Positions 25,766 to 34,380 of a stretch of 64,000 nt of DNA are shown piece after piece. Where the stretch lies: the NCBI GenBank assembly GCA_031553595.1, contig JAVBLI010000007.1:121147-185146 (forward strand), in the 5' to 3' direction. The position numbers were made by a program, and so were the translations under genes. The DNA is from RGIG3701 sp031553595 (lineage in GTDB: Bacteria; Planctomycetota; Planctomycetia; Pirellulales; Thermoguttaceae). The notes beneath the pieces are model-generated. The model had not been told where the DNA came from, made no database searches, and saw only the letters and a program-made list of their open reading frames with translations. How positions within the stretch are numbered: the first letter of the stretch is position 1; each line of letters starts with the position of its first letter.

Positions 25766-26516
25766 CCGTTCCCTCACTCCGCACGCGGATGAGCGTGAAG
25801 TCCGACGTGCCGCCGCCGATGTCACACACGAGAATCTTCTGCCCCGGCGTGACCTCATCCTGCCACGTGTCCGCGTGCTTGTGCAGCCAGGCGTAAAACG
25901 CCGCCTGGGGTTCTTCGATCAGCACGACGCGGGAGAGTCCCGCCATTTTCGCCGCCCGCACCGTCAGCTCGCGCGCCACCTCATCAAAAGAAGCCGGCAG
26001 CGTTAAAATAATATCCTGCTCCGCCAGCGGATACTCTGGGAACTGCGCGTCCCACGCGCGGGCGATGTGCTCCAGATACGCCGCCGACGCCTCCACGGGG
26101 GAGAGTTTTTTCACGCCGCGGTGCTCTTCCGCGTCCGCATCCTCCGCGGCACCGCGCTTCGCATGCCACGGCAACAATTTCGCCGTGCGATCCACGCCCG
26201 CGTGCGAGAGCCACGACTTGGCCGACGCGATCATCCGCCCGGGCACAAACGTTCCATGATCCCGCGCATACACGCCCGCCACGCCATACCGCACCTCCAT
26301 CCGCCGCACCGCCGCGTCCGATTCCCGCTCCGCTGCCGTGGGCTGATAATGAAACGACGGAAGCGTGTCCCGCGTCTCCACCGTGTGGGGCGAAACCATC
26401 TGCGGCACCCCGAAAATCCGAATCTCCCCACCCTCCGACTCCGTATCTGCGTACGTCACCGCCGAGTTGGTCGTACCCAGGTCAATCCCAACTATATACC
26501 GCGATTCTTTGTCCAT
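25743..26516 (-). CDS. Hsp70-like protein, N-terminal ATPase fragment (split gene)
   Basis: 257 residues beginning MDKESRYIVGIDLGTTNSAV, the phosphate-1 loop of the DnaK/actin fold. It continues through the connect-1 region (LTLPASFDEVARELTVRAA, LIEEPQAAFYAWL) to phosphate-2 (VCDIGGGTSDFTLIRV) and then stops abruptly after repeat-derived residues. A complete nucleotide-binding domain needs about 380 residues, so this piece lacks subdomain IIB and the adenosine motif, which lie in the next gene in the same frame. A strong ribosome binding site (GAGGAGAGG) precedes ATG 26516. The pieces could assemble after translation, or the gene may be inactivated. Confidence 0.87.
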   Translation of the reverse strand: MDKESRYIVGIDLGTTNSAVTYADTESEGGEIRIFGVPQMVSPHTVETRDTLPSFHYQPTAAERESDAAVRRMEVRYGVAGVYARDHGTFVPGRMIASAKSWLSHAGVDRTAKLLPWHAKRGAAEDADAEEHRGVKKLSPVEASAAYLEHIARAWDAQFPEYPLAEQDIILTLPASFDEVARELTVRAAKMAGLSRVVLIEEPQAAFYAWLHKHADTWQDEVTPGQKILVCDIGGGTSDFTLIRVRSEGTEKQQPGS

Positions 26517-26570
26517 ACCTCTCCTCGAAAACCTCTCGGCCCATTAGAGCATCTATCAAACGAATTAACT

Positions 26571-26698
26571 CACAAGAACAGCAGCCGGGAATGCAGCGGA
26601 ACGAAGTTCGGCGGAATGACCGGATAGAAGTGGGGAGTAAGTTTCCATTTCTGATCCGGTCATTTCGCTTCGCTCATTCCCGGTTGCTGTTTCTTGTC
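26571..26698. repeat. Palindromic interspersed repeat copy 7 (subfamily A, loop reverse)
   Basis: CACAAGAACAGCAGCCGGGA at the left, TTCCCGGTTGCTGTTTCTTG at the right, with boxes GGAATGACCGGATAG and GATCCGGTCATTTCGC. The loop AAGTGGGGAGTAAGTTTCC is in the reverse sense. It lies 55 bases upstream of the Hsp70-like start, so it may be between the promoter and the gene. TAGAGCATCTATCAAA just to its left (about 26546-26561) resembles the tip of the MITE at 4847 and may be a remnant, which is uncertain. Confidence 0.9.
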
Positions 26699-26781
26699 CA
26701 AAGTCATCGCAAAAATGCGCTAACAAAACAAAATTCCATTATAACGGAAAGCTGATTTCTGTAAATCACTTGCCGGGATAC

Positions 26782-26820
26782 AAAAAAAGAGCGCTCGCCG
26801 CGACGACGAACGCTCTTTTC
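26782..26820 (-). terminator. Rho-independent terminator of the giant PEP-CTERM gene
   Basis: AAGAGCG (26787-26793) pairs with CGCTCTT (26811-26817). On the minus-strand transcript the stem is followed by seven U (A-run 26782-26788). It lies 22 bases after the stop codon at 26842. Confidence 0.8.
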
Positions 26821-26841
26821 GTTCACGATTTTGTCAAAAAC

Positions 26842-29800
26842 CTATTTTTTTCCGAAAAACCGCCGGGTTCGCACGCTCGCCACGGCCAGCAGCCCCAGCA
26901 GCAGCATCACACACGTCGTCGGCTCGGGCACCCTCAACTCCAGCGTACCTCTGTCCGCGTTGAAGTACCAATTCAAGTCCTGGTCCATCACGCCCGTCCA
27001 GATGATCTCAGCAAAATCGCCGCTGAAGACGCCTTTATTAAAGATCTGGAACGTGTCCTGGTGTTCCGTCCACCAGCCGTAATCCTCGGGAGTCCAGTCC
27101 TGCCCGGTGAGCAGGATGTTCAACGTGCCGTCGAGCGTAATGTTCCCGCCCACGTTCAGGGAGTCGTACTCATAAGACCCCACGCCGTTTTTGACGATTT
27201 CCAGATACAACTCGGCGGTACTGCCCTGGGTATAATCGCCAGAGATGAAGAATTTGTTCGTCCCCACCTCCGAATTCACCAGGTCAAGCTGCCCGGCGGA
27301 TTTCCTCAGCCAACCACTGCCGGAGGTCGGCAGCGATCCGCCAAGCGAATTCGTGCCGATCAGCAGCGTGCCGTCGTTCGAAGCCACATTCACTTTGAGT
27401 GTATTCGACAGAATGAGCGTTCCTTTGCCTCGTTGCGTCAGTGTATCCAAATTGGCAGCTCCTATACGGGAAGAAATATCCAACACTCCGCCCTCGTCAA
27501 TGTCAAACACGCCACTGGTGCGAAGATGGATTTCCTCGGCCGAGATGACGGAATTGCCGGCCGTGTTGGCCTTGACGTAAAACGTTCCGTCCAGCAAATA
27601 TTTCCGACCGTCGGTGCTGAGCGGCCCCGTCGCGGTAACCGTGCCGCTGGTGAGTGTGAAGTTGCCGATGGAATGGTGGGAATTTGAGCCGTCGGTGGTG
27701 ACGGTTCCCTCGTTGACGTAAATCATCGCCGGGTTATCTTCGTGCCACACCAGCGCGTCTTGGCCGTTCAATTGCAGCGTCGCGCCCTGATTGACCGTCA
27801 CTGTGCTGTCGGCATAATCATTCATACCGGGGACAGCGCCCTGCGAAACGGCCAGCGTTCCGCCATTGACCGTAATACCGCCCTGGAAGTTGTTTCCGCC
27901 GTTGGTAAGCGTCAGCGTTCCGGTGCCGATTTTGGTGAGGCCGCCGGTGCCACCGAGATGCTCGGCATAAGTGATGTCGCCGCCGGTGGTGTCGAAAGTG
28001 GTGTTGCCGGTCAGTGTTGCCGCAACGCTCCACGTATGCCCGGCCAGCGCGCCGATGGTGCCCGTGCCGAGTTGAATCGTTGCATCGCCATTTTTAACGA
28101 CGCCGATCAAGCCGATATTCAACGTGCCGCCGTTATCGAGAATGAGCGTGGCATGGGCCAAGGCACCGCCGGAGTTGGCCGCCGTATTCGGGGCCATGCT
28201 GATGCCCTCAAGGTTGGCCGTGCCGCCGGTGATGTTCAGCGTGCCGTCGCTGCGGTTGCCCAGATAAATACGGATGGTCTTCGCGTTGAGCACGCCACCG
28301 CTGAGGTTGTAGACGCCGATGGGATATTGGGTCGTGTCGCCGGTAGCGCCGGTGTCGCCGTTGCCGATATACAGGCGGTTGGCGGCGGTGACGCCGACAT
28401 TGACCGTGCCGCCCTCCTGGTTGAACGTTCCCTTGCCGCGACGGCCGACGATCAGGTTCCCCGAGACGTTAAGCGTCACGGCGTCGGCGGCGCCGGAAAT
28501 CGTGTAAACGCTGTCATCGGCGGTGAAATTGTAACCCAGCGTCATCGCCCCGCCAACGGCCACCGTGCCGCCGGACTGCGTGAACGAACCCTTCGCGTTG
28601 TTGCCGATAGTCGTGTCGCCGCTAATAGTCATGGCACCGCCGGACTGCGAGAACGCTCCCGTGACACTGTTACCGACAACCAGACTCGCGGCACTGAGGC
28701 TGCCATTCTGCTTCGTGAAGCTGCTGTCCGCGGCGCCGGCGTTATTGCCAACCGTCAGTGCCCCACCTAATGCCACCGTGCCGCCGGATTGTGTAAACAA
28801 ACCCTGGCCACTGTTGCCAACGATCAGGTTCCCCGCACTCAGGCCCCCGTTCGAAATCGAGTAACTGCTGCCCGCGGCATCAGAACTATCGGCAATCGTC
28901 ACCGTAGATGTCGGGTTGATGGCCATCGTTCCGCCGGTCTGCACGACCGAACCTTTGCGTGCCACACCGACCCACGCGCCGCCAGTGGTCTTGATATTTC
29001 CGGTGTCGGAGAGGTACAACACGCTGTCGCCGCTGCCCGCGTTCTCGGCCACACGCAGCCGCCAGAAGTTCATCTCACCGCCGGAAACCCTCGCGGTACC
29101 TTTGCCTTGGTTGCCGACATAGAAAATATTATCCGTACCGGTCAGGTTAACCTTGCCGGCCGACATTTCAAACAAGCCAGTGCTGCCAGTACCCTGGCCG
29201 ACATTCAAAGACTTCGCGTTCAAAATGGCCCCGGCGCCGGTCATATAATATTTGCCGTCCGCATTCGTCGTGTCGCCGATGAAGACTTCGTTGGTGACGG
29301 TAATGGTTCCGCCGGAATGATTGACCACGCCCTTGCTGTCGGCGGAGTTGGCCACCCACAGCGAAGAATTGTTGACGTTCAGCGCGCCGGATTTCATGGT
29401 CAGGGTGCCGTTTCGCTCGCCGCTGTCGGCGTAGCCGATCCGGAAAGAGCCGGAGTTGAACGTCCCGCCGTCGATCGTCATCGTGCCGGTGCCGCGGGCG
29501 CCGATATATGCCGAGCGAACCGTCGCCGTGCCGCCGTTGAGCTGATAATCCCCCACCGCCTGCGAGGCGCCGTCGGTGTTGGTCGCGCCAACGCCGAATG
29601 TCTCGGCAACCGTCAGCGTACCGCCGTTCTGGATAAACGACCCGGTGCCGCGCTGGCCGATGACTAACATGCGGGATTTAAAGGTCGAATCCGCCTCGGA
29701 ACCGGACATGGTGAAGCTTCCGCTGCTGTTCACATCGTCGGCCAAATAAACCACCTGGCCGTCGGCGTTGAACGTGCCTTTTTTCAGGATGAATTCACCC

Positions 29801-30834
29801 TTGCTGCCGCCTTGATGGCCGATTGATGTTGTGCCGGTCATGTTGATCGTCCCGCCGTCCATCGTATACTTACCCGTGCTGTTGGCGCCGTAAGCGACCC
29901 GCAAGTTAACGGTATTGACCGTGCCCCCGGTCTGATTCACCACGCCGCCCTCGTGGAACGTGCCATTTTCGATCCGCCCCGTGGCGTTATTCCCCACGTA
30001 GAGGGTTCCGCTGGAACGCAACTCGCCGTCGGAGATATTAAATTCGCCAAGCGTATTGGCATAACTGCCGACCTGCACATCGCCGGTCTTCACCAGCGAG
30101 TTCTGGCCGGCATCGGTTTTGTTGATGTTCAGCGTTCCGTATGCGGATGAGCCGGCCTGCTCGCCGCCGAGATACAACGTTCGGCCCGTCGCGTCCACCT
30201 CGCCACCGTTGACGGTCAGGATGCCACGCCCCCACTGGCCGACACTGAACATGTTGGAAATTTTAAGCAGGCTGTTGTCGGACATGGTGTACGTCCCGGT
30301 GGTTGTGTTGTTATCGGCAAAATAGATGCTCGCCACATCCACCGTACCGCCGGTCTGCACCACCGTGCCGTTACCGGTAAACCCCGCGTAGAAATTACCG
30401 TTTTTCACCTCTACCGTCCCATCCTTTATCGTCAACGCTCCCGTGCCGCCGTCTTTGCCCACACAGAAGTTGGCGTTCGTCGTCACACGTCCGCTATTGA
30501 GCGTAAACGAACCGTTGGCCGTTCCGAAATCCGCAATAAGAAAATGGTTGGTCGAGTGAAGCGATCCGCCGGTCATGGTCAGTATGCCGGTGCCTGCCCG
30601 ACCGACAATGACGTGGCCGGTCGAAGAAACCGTCGAGTTGATCATCGTTAAGTTGCCGGTGTCGCCGGGGTTATTCCCCATAACGAGGTTTTCGTTAAAG
30701 TTTAACGTTTGGTTTTCAAACGTCTCGTCGCCGTTGATATCATACCCGGAAACATACTGTGCCGGCAGGAGGACGCACGCCGCGAGGAACAGGCACAGAA
30801 CACCACGATACGCGATTTGCTTTTTTGTCATCAT
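26842..30834 (-). CDS. Giant Gly/Thr-rich beta-repeat surface protein with PEP-CTERM sorting signal
   Basis: 1330 residues. The signal peptide (about 1-30) is followed by roughly a thousand residues of short degenerate beta-strand repeats built around SGGTVNVGGALTVGNN, GRGTGTMTIDGGTFNSG and similar. These match autotransporter-type beta-helix and passenger-associated strand repeats (also GGLTKIGTGTLTLTNGG near residue 970). A C-terminal non-repeat region (about 1190-1300) precedes VPEPTTCVMLLLGLLAVASV and a basic end RTRRFFGKK, the tripartite PEP-CTERM tail processed by an exosortase. There is no outer-membrane beta-barrel, so it is not a classical autotransporter. The ATG pair at 30834 follows AGGG. 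Probable role: surface or matrix protein, substrate unknown. It has its own terminator. Confidence 0.88.
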   Translation of the reverse strand: MMTKKQIAYRGVLCLFLAACVLLPAQYVSGYDINGDETFENQTLNFNENLVMGNNPGDTGNLTMINSTVSSTGHVIVGRAGTGILTMTGGSLHSTNHFLIADFGTANGSFTLNSGRVTTNANFCVGKDGGTGALTIKDGTVEVKNGNFYAGFTGNGTVVQTGGTVDVASIYFADNNTTTGTYTMSDNSLLKISNMFSVGQWGRGILTVNGGEVDATGRTLYLGGEQAGSSAYGTLNINKTDAGQNSLVKTGDVQVGSYANTLGEFNISDGELRSSGTLYVGNNATGRIENGTFHEGGVVNQTGGTVNTVNLRVAYGANSTGKYTMDGGTINMTGTTSIGHQGGSKGEFILKKGTFNADGQVVYLADDVNSSGSFTMSGSEADSTFKSRMLVIGQRGTGSFIQNGGTLTVAETFGVGATNTDGASQAVGDYQLNGGTATVRSAYIGARGTGTMTIDGGTFNSGSFRIGYADSGERNGTLTMKSGALNVNNSSLWVANSADSKGVVNHSGGTITVTNEVFIGDTTNADGKYYMTGAGAILNAKSLNVGQGTGSTGLFEMSAGKVNLTGTDNIFYVGNQGKGTARVSGGEMNFWRLRVAENAGSGDSVLYLSDTGNIKTTGGAWVGVARKGSVVQTGGTMAINPTSTVTIADSSDAAGSSYSISNGGLSAGNLIVGNSGQGLFTQSGGTVALGGALTVGNNAGAADSSFTKQNGSLSAASLVVGNSVTGAFSQSGGAMTISGDTTIGNNAKGSFTQSGGTVAVGGAMTLGYNFTADDSVYTISGAADAVTLNVSGNLIVGRRGKGTFNQEGGTVNVGVTAANRLYIGNGDTGATGDTTQYPIGVYNLSGGVLNAKTIRIYLGNRSDGTLNITGGTANLEGISMAPNTAANSGGALAHATLILDNGGTLNIGLIGVVKNGDATIQLGTGTIGALAGHTWSVAATLTGNTTFDTTGGDITYAEHLGGTGGLTKIGTGTLTLTNGGNNFQGGITVNGGTLAVSQGAVPGMNDYADSTVTVNQGATLQLNGQDALVWHEDNPAMIYVNEGTVTTDGSNSHHSIGNFTLTSGTVTATGPLSTDGRKYLLDGTFYVKANTAGNSVISAEEIHLRTSGVFDIDEGGVLDISSRIGAANLDTLTQRGKGTLILSNTLKVNVASNDGTLLIGTNSLGGSLPTSGSGWLRKSAGQLDLVNSEVGTNKFFISGDYTQGSTAELYLEIVKNGVGSYEYDSLNVGGNITLDGTLNILLTGQDWTPEDYGWWTEHQDTFQIFNKGVFSGDFAEIIWTGVMDQDLNWYFNADRGTLELRVPEPTTCVMLLLGLLAVASVRTRRFFGKK

Positions 30835-31043
30835 TATACCCTATTCTGGTCTGATGGTCATTGATTTATAAAGACTTGTAGACATACTTACTATTTTATA
30901 TATCATACTCAAGATGGGCAAAAAAGCAAGAATACTGGGACCTTTTTTGGAAAATTTTCTGTGTACAAAATTAAATTACCGTTTTTTCGATAAAAACACA
31001 GAAATTACCACATTTTCGGGCATCATCCATCAATTAATTTGCT

Positions 31044-31161
31044 CACAAGAACAGCAGCCGGGAATGAAGCGTTAGCGCAATGACCGGATAGAAGTGGGGA
31101 AACGCTTAGCAGTGCTTATCCGCTCATTCCGCTTCGCTTCATTCCCGGCTGCTGTTCTTGC
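31044..31161. repeat. Palindromic interspersed repeat copy 8 (subfamily A, loop reverse)
   Basis: CACAAGAACAGCAGCCGGGA ... TTCCCGGCTGCTGTTCTTG, with boxes GCAATGACCGGATAG / TTATCCGCTCATTCCGC. The loop GAAGTGGGGAAACGCTTAGC is in the reverse sense. It ends 17 bases before the stop codon of the MtaA-like gene, i.e. just downstream of it. The adjoining 30835-31043 is AT-rich upstream sequence of the giant surface protein gene. Confidence 0.92.
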
Positions 31162-31177
31162 GGATACGTCAATTGAG

Positions 31178-32185
31178 TCAGCGCTCGGTTATCCGCCGCA
31201 TGGCGTTAATGTTTTCCCACGGCGTGTCGCGGGGGATTTCGCAGCCGGCGGCAACGATAAAATGGGGGCCTGCCTGGGCGCGACATTCCTCCACGGCGGC
31301 ATAAATCACGTCGGGCGTGCCGTTTCGCAGTGTTTTGACGGGGTCAAGATTCCCGGCCAGCACCTGATTTTCGCCCATTTCGGCACGTGCTTGCGCGACG
31401 GACACGGGGGCGTCCAGATCCACGAAATCGCACCCCAGCGTGGCGATTTCCCGTAGCGAACGGCTGATATTCCCGCAGATGTGCAGCCGGACGCGCCCGC
31501 CGAGTGCGTGAATGCCGGCGACGAGGCGTTTTTCATACGCGAGGACGAAATCGCAGTAAATGGCCGGGCCGACCAGGGACGCCGCCGCGTCTCCCAGGCC
31601 GATGATGTCCGCCCCGGCTTTTATCTGTTCCGCCGCGAAACGCAGGGCGTTTTCCGTGACGTACGCGAACAGGCGGTGCACGAAATCCGGATCGTCGAAA
31701 AAATCCATCATCAGGTGGCTGATCCCCCGCAGGTCGGCCCCCTCCGCACACGGCCCCTCCACCCAGCCCTCCACGATTTTCTCGCCCTTCACCGCTTCCG
31801 AGAGTGTTTTGACGGCCAGCACGCGGTCCAGGCATCGGCTGCCGTCCTTCAGCGGATCCAGCGGCCCCAGCGCCGCCAGACGGTCTTTGTCCGCCAAAAG
31901 TGCGTCTCCCTCGTCAAAAGCCGGCGGAGCGTCCGGCGCGAAATGCACCGCCGCACCCAAGTCGCACGCCTCGCGGGCCGGGTCGCTGATGGCGGAAACA
32001 TGGTCGAAACCGAATTCCGCCGCCGTGGCCAACTGCCCCCGCGCCAGAACCCGGTAATCCCGCGCGTATTCACCGTACGGCACGCCGATAACGTCCGCCG
32101 CCAGCATCCTGGTGATGGGCATATACGCCAGCCGGTCGGGCGTGCCGCCGGTGAGAGTCTGAATGACACGGTGATAGGAATTCAT
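31178..32185 (-). CDS. Uroporphyrinogen decarboxylase-family protein of the MtaA/CmuA methyltransferase type
   Basis: 335 residues, a TIM-barrel of the UroD superfamily. It carries the zinc triad of MtaA/MtbA methylcobamide methyltransferases: His235-Ile-Cys237 in RLHICGN, and Cys315 in VAAGCEIPRDTPWEN. MtaA-type enzymes move methyl groups between a corrinoid protein and a thiol acceptor. Haem biosynthetic UroD lacks these residues. It is the last gene of a minus-strand group with a sugar kinase, an aldolase and a second UroD-like protein. No corrinoid protein is seen nearby, so the acceptor or donor is unknown. GGAG lies about 8 bases before the ATG. Repeats 8 and 9 bracket it. Confidence 0.83.
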   Translation of the reverse strand: MNSYHRVIQTLTGGTPDRLAYMPITRMLAADVIGVPYGEYARDYRVLARGQLATAAEFGFDHVSAISDPAREACDLGAAVHFAPDAPPAFDEGDALLADKDRLAALGPLDPLKDGSRCLDRVLAVKTLSEAVKGEKIVEGWVEGPCAEGADLRGISHLMMDFFDDPDFVHRLFAYVTENALRFAAEQIKAGADIIGLGDAAASLVGPAIYCDFVLAYEKRLVAGIHALGGRVRLHICGNISRSLREIATLGCDFVDLDAPVSVAQARAEMGENQVLAGNLDPVKTLRNGTPDVIYAAVEECRAQAGPHFIVAAGCEIPRDTPWENINAMRRITER

Positions 32186-32196
32186 GGGAGGCTCCA

Positions 32197-32225
32197 GGGG
32201 GGGAATGGGATGTGGGTTATGGGGG
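32197..32225 (+). other. G-quadruplex-capable C-free tract upstream of the MtaA-like gene
   Basis: Plus strand: seven G, AAT, three G, ATGT, three G, TTAT, five G, with no C, so it fits the four-run quadruplex pattern with loops of 3-4 bases. It lies 11 bases from the start codon, with the G-rich strand as template, the same arrangement as at gcvPB. Confidence 0.5.
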
Positions 32226-32308
32226 ATGGACTTATAATCGTCCGTAGGACGTTTCTTAATCGCGGCCTTCAGGCTGTGGTGGGGCCGCTGTAATATATAA
32301 TATATGAG

Positions 32309-32326
32309 TGGGGCTTAAGCCCCACG
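32309..32326. repeat. Perfect 18-bp palindrome GTGGGGCTTAAGCCCCAC
   Basis: A perfect dyad next to an AT stretch (TAATATATAATATATGAG) in the 170-base gap between the FGGY kinase and MtaA-like genes. It could be an operator or a short hairpin. No T-tract. Confidence 0.5.
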
Positions 32327-32356
32327 ATGATGGGTGGTGGACTCCGCACCCACGGC

Positions 32357-32479
32357 AAAAAACAACAGCCGGGAATGAAGCGGAACGCAGTAACGCGCAA
32401 TGACCGGATCGAAGTGGGAAAACACTCGGCGGTGCTTATCCGGTCATTCCGCTGCGCTTCATTCCCGGCTGTTGTTTCT
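32357..32479. repeat. Palindromic interspersed repeat copy 9 (subfamily A, loop reverse)
   Basis: CAAAAAACAACAGCCGGGAA ... TTCCCGGCTGTTGTTTCT, with boxes GCAATGACCGGATCG / TTATCCGGTCATTCCGC. The loop GAAGTGGGAAAACACTCGGC is in the reverse sense. Its right end overlaps the stop codon (TAG, 32480-32478) of the FGGY kinase gene. Confidence 0.92.
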
Positions 32480-34052
32480 ATTCCCGCGAAAAGCGGTCGA
32501 AAAGCCGGTGATGCACGCCGGCCAGGGCCGGGTAAATGTCCCGGTAGATGGCGAAAAGCGGCTCGTAAAATTGCGTCATTTTTTCATCCGGGGCATACAC
32601 GCCGGACGAACGTTTCACCCGCTGGAACGCGTCTTCCACGTTTTCGTAAAGCCCTGCCCCACAACCAGCGAGGATGGCGGCCCCCAGGACGGTTGCTTCC
32701 TCCACCTCCGGCACACGCACCGGAATGCCCAGCATGTCCGCCTTATTCTGCATCCAAAACCGGTTCCGCACGGCCCCGCCGACCATCACCAGCTCCACGG
32801 CCTGCCGCCGCGTGCCGGATTCCATGGTGCGAATGACGTCCAAAAGCTGAAAATTCAGGCCCTCACAGATGCTCCGCACGACTTCCGCCTGGCCGGTGCG
32901 AGTGGTTAAACCCGTGAACGCCCCCCGTGAACGCGGATCCGGCACCGGGCAGGACGCGCCGCCGAGATGCGGTAAAAACAACACGCCGCCGCACCCCGGC
33001 TGTGCCTCCCGGGCAAGCGCAATCATGGCGTCCCAGGCCAGCAGCCGGACGGGCACATCCTCCTCCGCGGTGCTTCCCGCCACGCCGCTTTTCACGCCCG
33101 CGCCCAGGCTCCGGCGGTACCACTCCAGCATCTCGCCCGCCGGGTTTCCGCCCCAGACCATGTGCGTGCCCGGCGCGACATTCGCCTGCACCGTAATCCC
33201 CGCCCGGCCCAGTGGCACATCCAGCGGTGGCTCATGCGCCACCATGTCCACCGCCTCCCATGTCCCGGAAATGCACAGCACACTCCCCGGCGCAATCACC
33301 CCCACCGGCAGCGCCCCGCACAGGTGGTCATGCCCGCCAAGAAACACCAGTGTCCCGGGCTTCAGACCCGTTTTTTCCGCCGCCTGCTGCGTTACCCTGC
33401 CCAAAAACGTCCCGCTGGGAAACGCGTCCGGCAGCATTTCCCGCGGAATCCCGCTTTTTTCGCACATTTCGTCCGACCACGCCAGCCGCCGCTGATCGAA
33501 AAGCATGGTGCAGGACGCCATGCTGAAGTCCGTGGCGAAAACACCCGTCAGACAGTGGTTCAGGAAGTCTTCAATTAACAGCCATTTATATGTTTCCGCG
33601 AAAATCGCCGGCTCATTTTCCTTCATCCACAGCATGCGCAGGGCCGAGTTAATGGCCCAGACTGGATTCCCGCCCACGGTGTACGAACGCTCGGCCGTGA
33701 TGTGCTCCACCCACCACTCATACTGCGGCTGCGTCCGCGGGTCATGCCAGGAAATCAGCGGGTACAGCCACCGCCCATCCCCCGCCACCGGCAGCCCGTC
33801 CATCCCCATGCCCGTCACCGCCACGCCTTTTACATCCACGGCATCCGCTATCTGCGCCAGCGTTTCCCGGCATGCTGCCGCGGTGTCCGCCCACAGCGTT
33901 TCCGGATCCCAGACCGTCCACTCCGGATGCTGCGCGTCCGGATGAAAACGGCGCATGGGCCGGGCACTCTTCGCCACCGCGTTCCCGCTCAAATCATACA
34001 GAATCGCCTTGATGGACGTCGAGCCGAGATCGATTCCGAGTAATAAAGCCAT
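32478..34052 (-). CDS. FGGY-family carbohydrate kinase (xylulokinase-like)
   Basis: 524 residues, full length for the family. It phosphorylates a pentulose or related sugar with ATP. The N-terminal ATPase lobe opens with LLGIDLGSTSIKAILYD. A substrate-lobe Asp is present in GHDHLCGALPVG, and the C-terminal lobe shows GGAVRNRFWMQNKADMLGIPV and GAAILAGCGAG. The group COG1070 includes xylulose, fuculose and rhamnulose kinases, so the exact sugar is not fixed. It lies between an aldolase and an MtaA-like gene on the same strand, which suggests kinase then aldolase cleavage of a phosphorylated sugar. Its stop codon lies at the edge of repeat copy 9, so a repeat insertion may have trimmed or altered the C-terminus slightly. 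Confidence 0.9.
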   Translation of the reverse strand: MALLLGIDLGSTSIKAILYDLSGNAVAKSARPMRRFHPDAQHPEWTVWDPETLWADTAAACRETLAQIADAVDVKGVAVTGMGMDGLPVAGDGRWLYPLISWHDPRTQPQYEWWVEHITAERSYTVGGNPVWAINSALRMLWMKENEPAIFAETYKWLLIEDFLNHCLTGVFATDFSMASCTMLFDQRRLAWSDEMCEKSGIPREMLPDAFPSGTFLGRVTQQAAEKTGLKPGTLVFLGGHDHLCGALPVGVIAPGSVLCISGTWEAVDMVAHEPPLDVPLGRAGITVQANVAPGTHMVWGGNPAGEMLEWYRRSLGAGVKSGVAGSTAEEDVPVRLLAWDAMIALAREAQPGCGGVLFLPHLGGASCPVPDPRSRGAFTGLTTRTGQAEVVRSICEGLNFQLLDVIRTMESGTRRQAVELVMVGGAVRNRFWMQNKADMLGIPVRVPEVEEATVLGAAILAGCGAGLYENVEDAFQRVKRSSGVYAPDEKMTQFYEPLFAIYRDIYPALAGVHHRLFDRFSRE

Positions 34053-34219
34053 TTCGCGGACGCCTTTCTCTGACTAAATGAACGAAAACGGATACGATCA
34101 CACATTTTTTGACGTACCGCCCACCGACAGTCCGGATTTCAGCATACCTACAAGCATAGCACGCCGCCAGCGCGCCGTCAAGAAGCGGTTCAAAAATCGT
34201 CATGAAGTGGACGTACCCG

Positions 34220-34332
34220 CAAGAACAGCAGCCGGGAATGAAGCGTAGCGGAATGACCGGATAGAACCGCCGGACATTTTTCCGCTTCTATCTGGTCATT
34301 CCGCTACGCTCCATTCCCGGCTGCTGTTCTTG
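34220..34332. repeat. Palindromic interspersed repeat copy 10 (subfamily A, loop forward)
   Basis: CAAGAACAGCAGCCGGGAAT ... ATTCCCGGCTGCTGTTCTTG, near-perfect tips, with boxes GGAATGACCGGATAG / CTATCTGGTCATTCCGC. The loop ACCGCCGGACATTTTTCCG is in the forward sense. It lies 48 bases past the aldolase stop, between aldolase and kinase genes. Confidence 0.93.
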
Positions 34333-34380
34333 TCAAAAATAATTTGAAAAACATGCTAAAATCGCGGCGTTACCCGACGA

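Noticed and set aside
26842..30834. Classical type V autotransporter
   Set aside because: There is a passenger-like repeat region but no C-terminal beta-barrel. The C-terminus is a PEP-CTERM signal.
31178..32185. Haem-biosynthetic uroporphyrinogen decarboxylase (hemE)
   Set aside because: The His-x-Cys and distant Cys zinc ligands are those of MtaA/MtbA methyltransferases, and there are no haem genes nearby.
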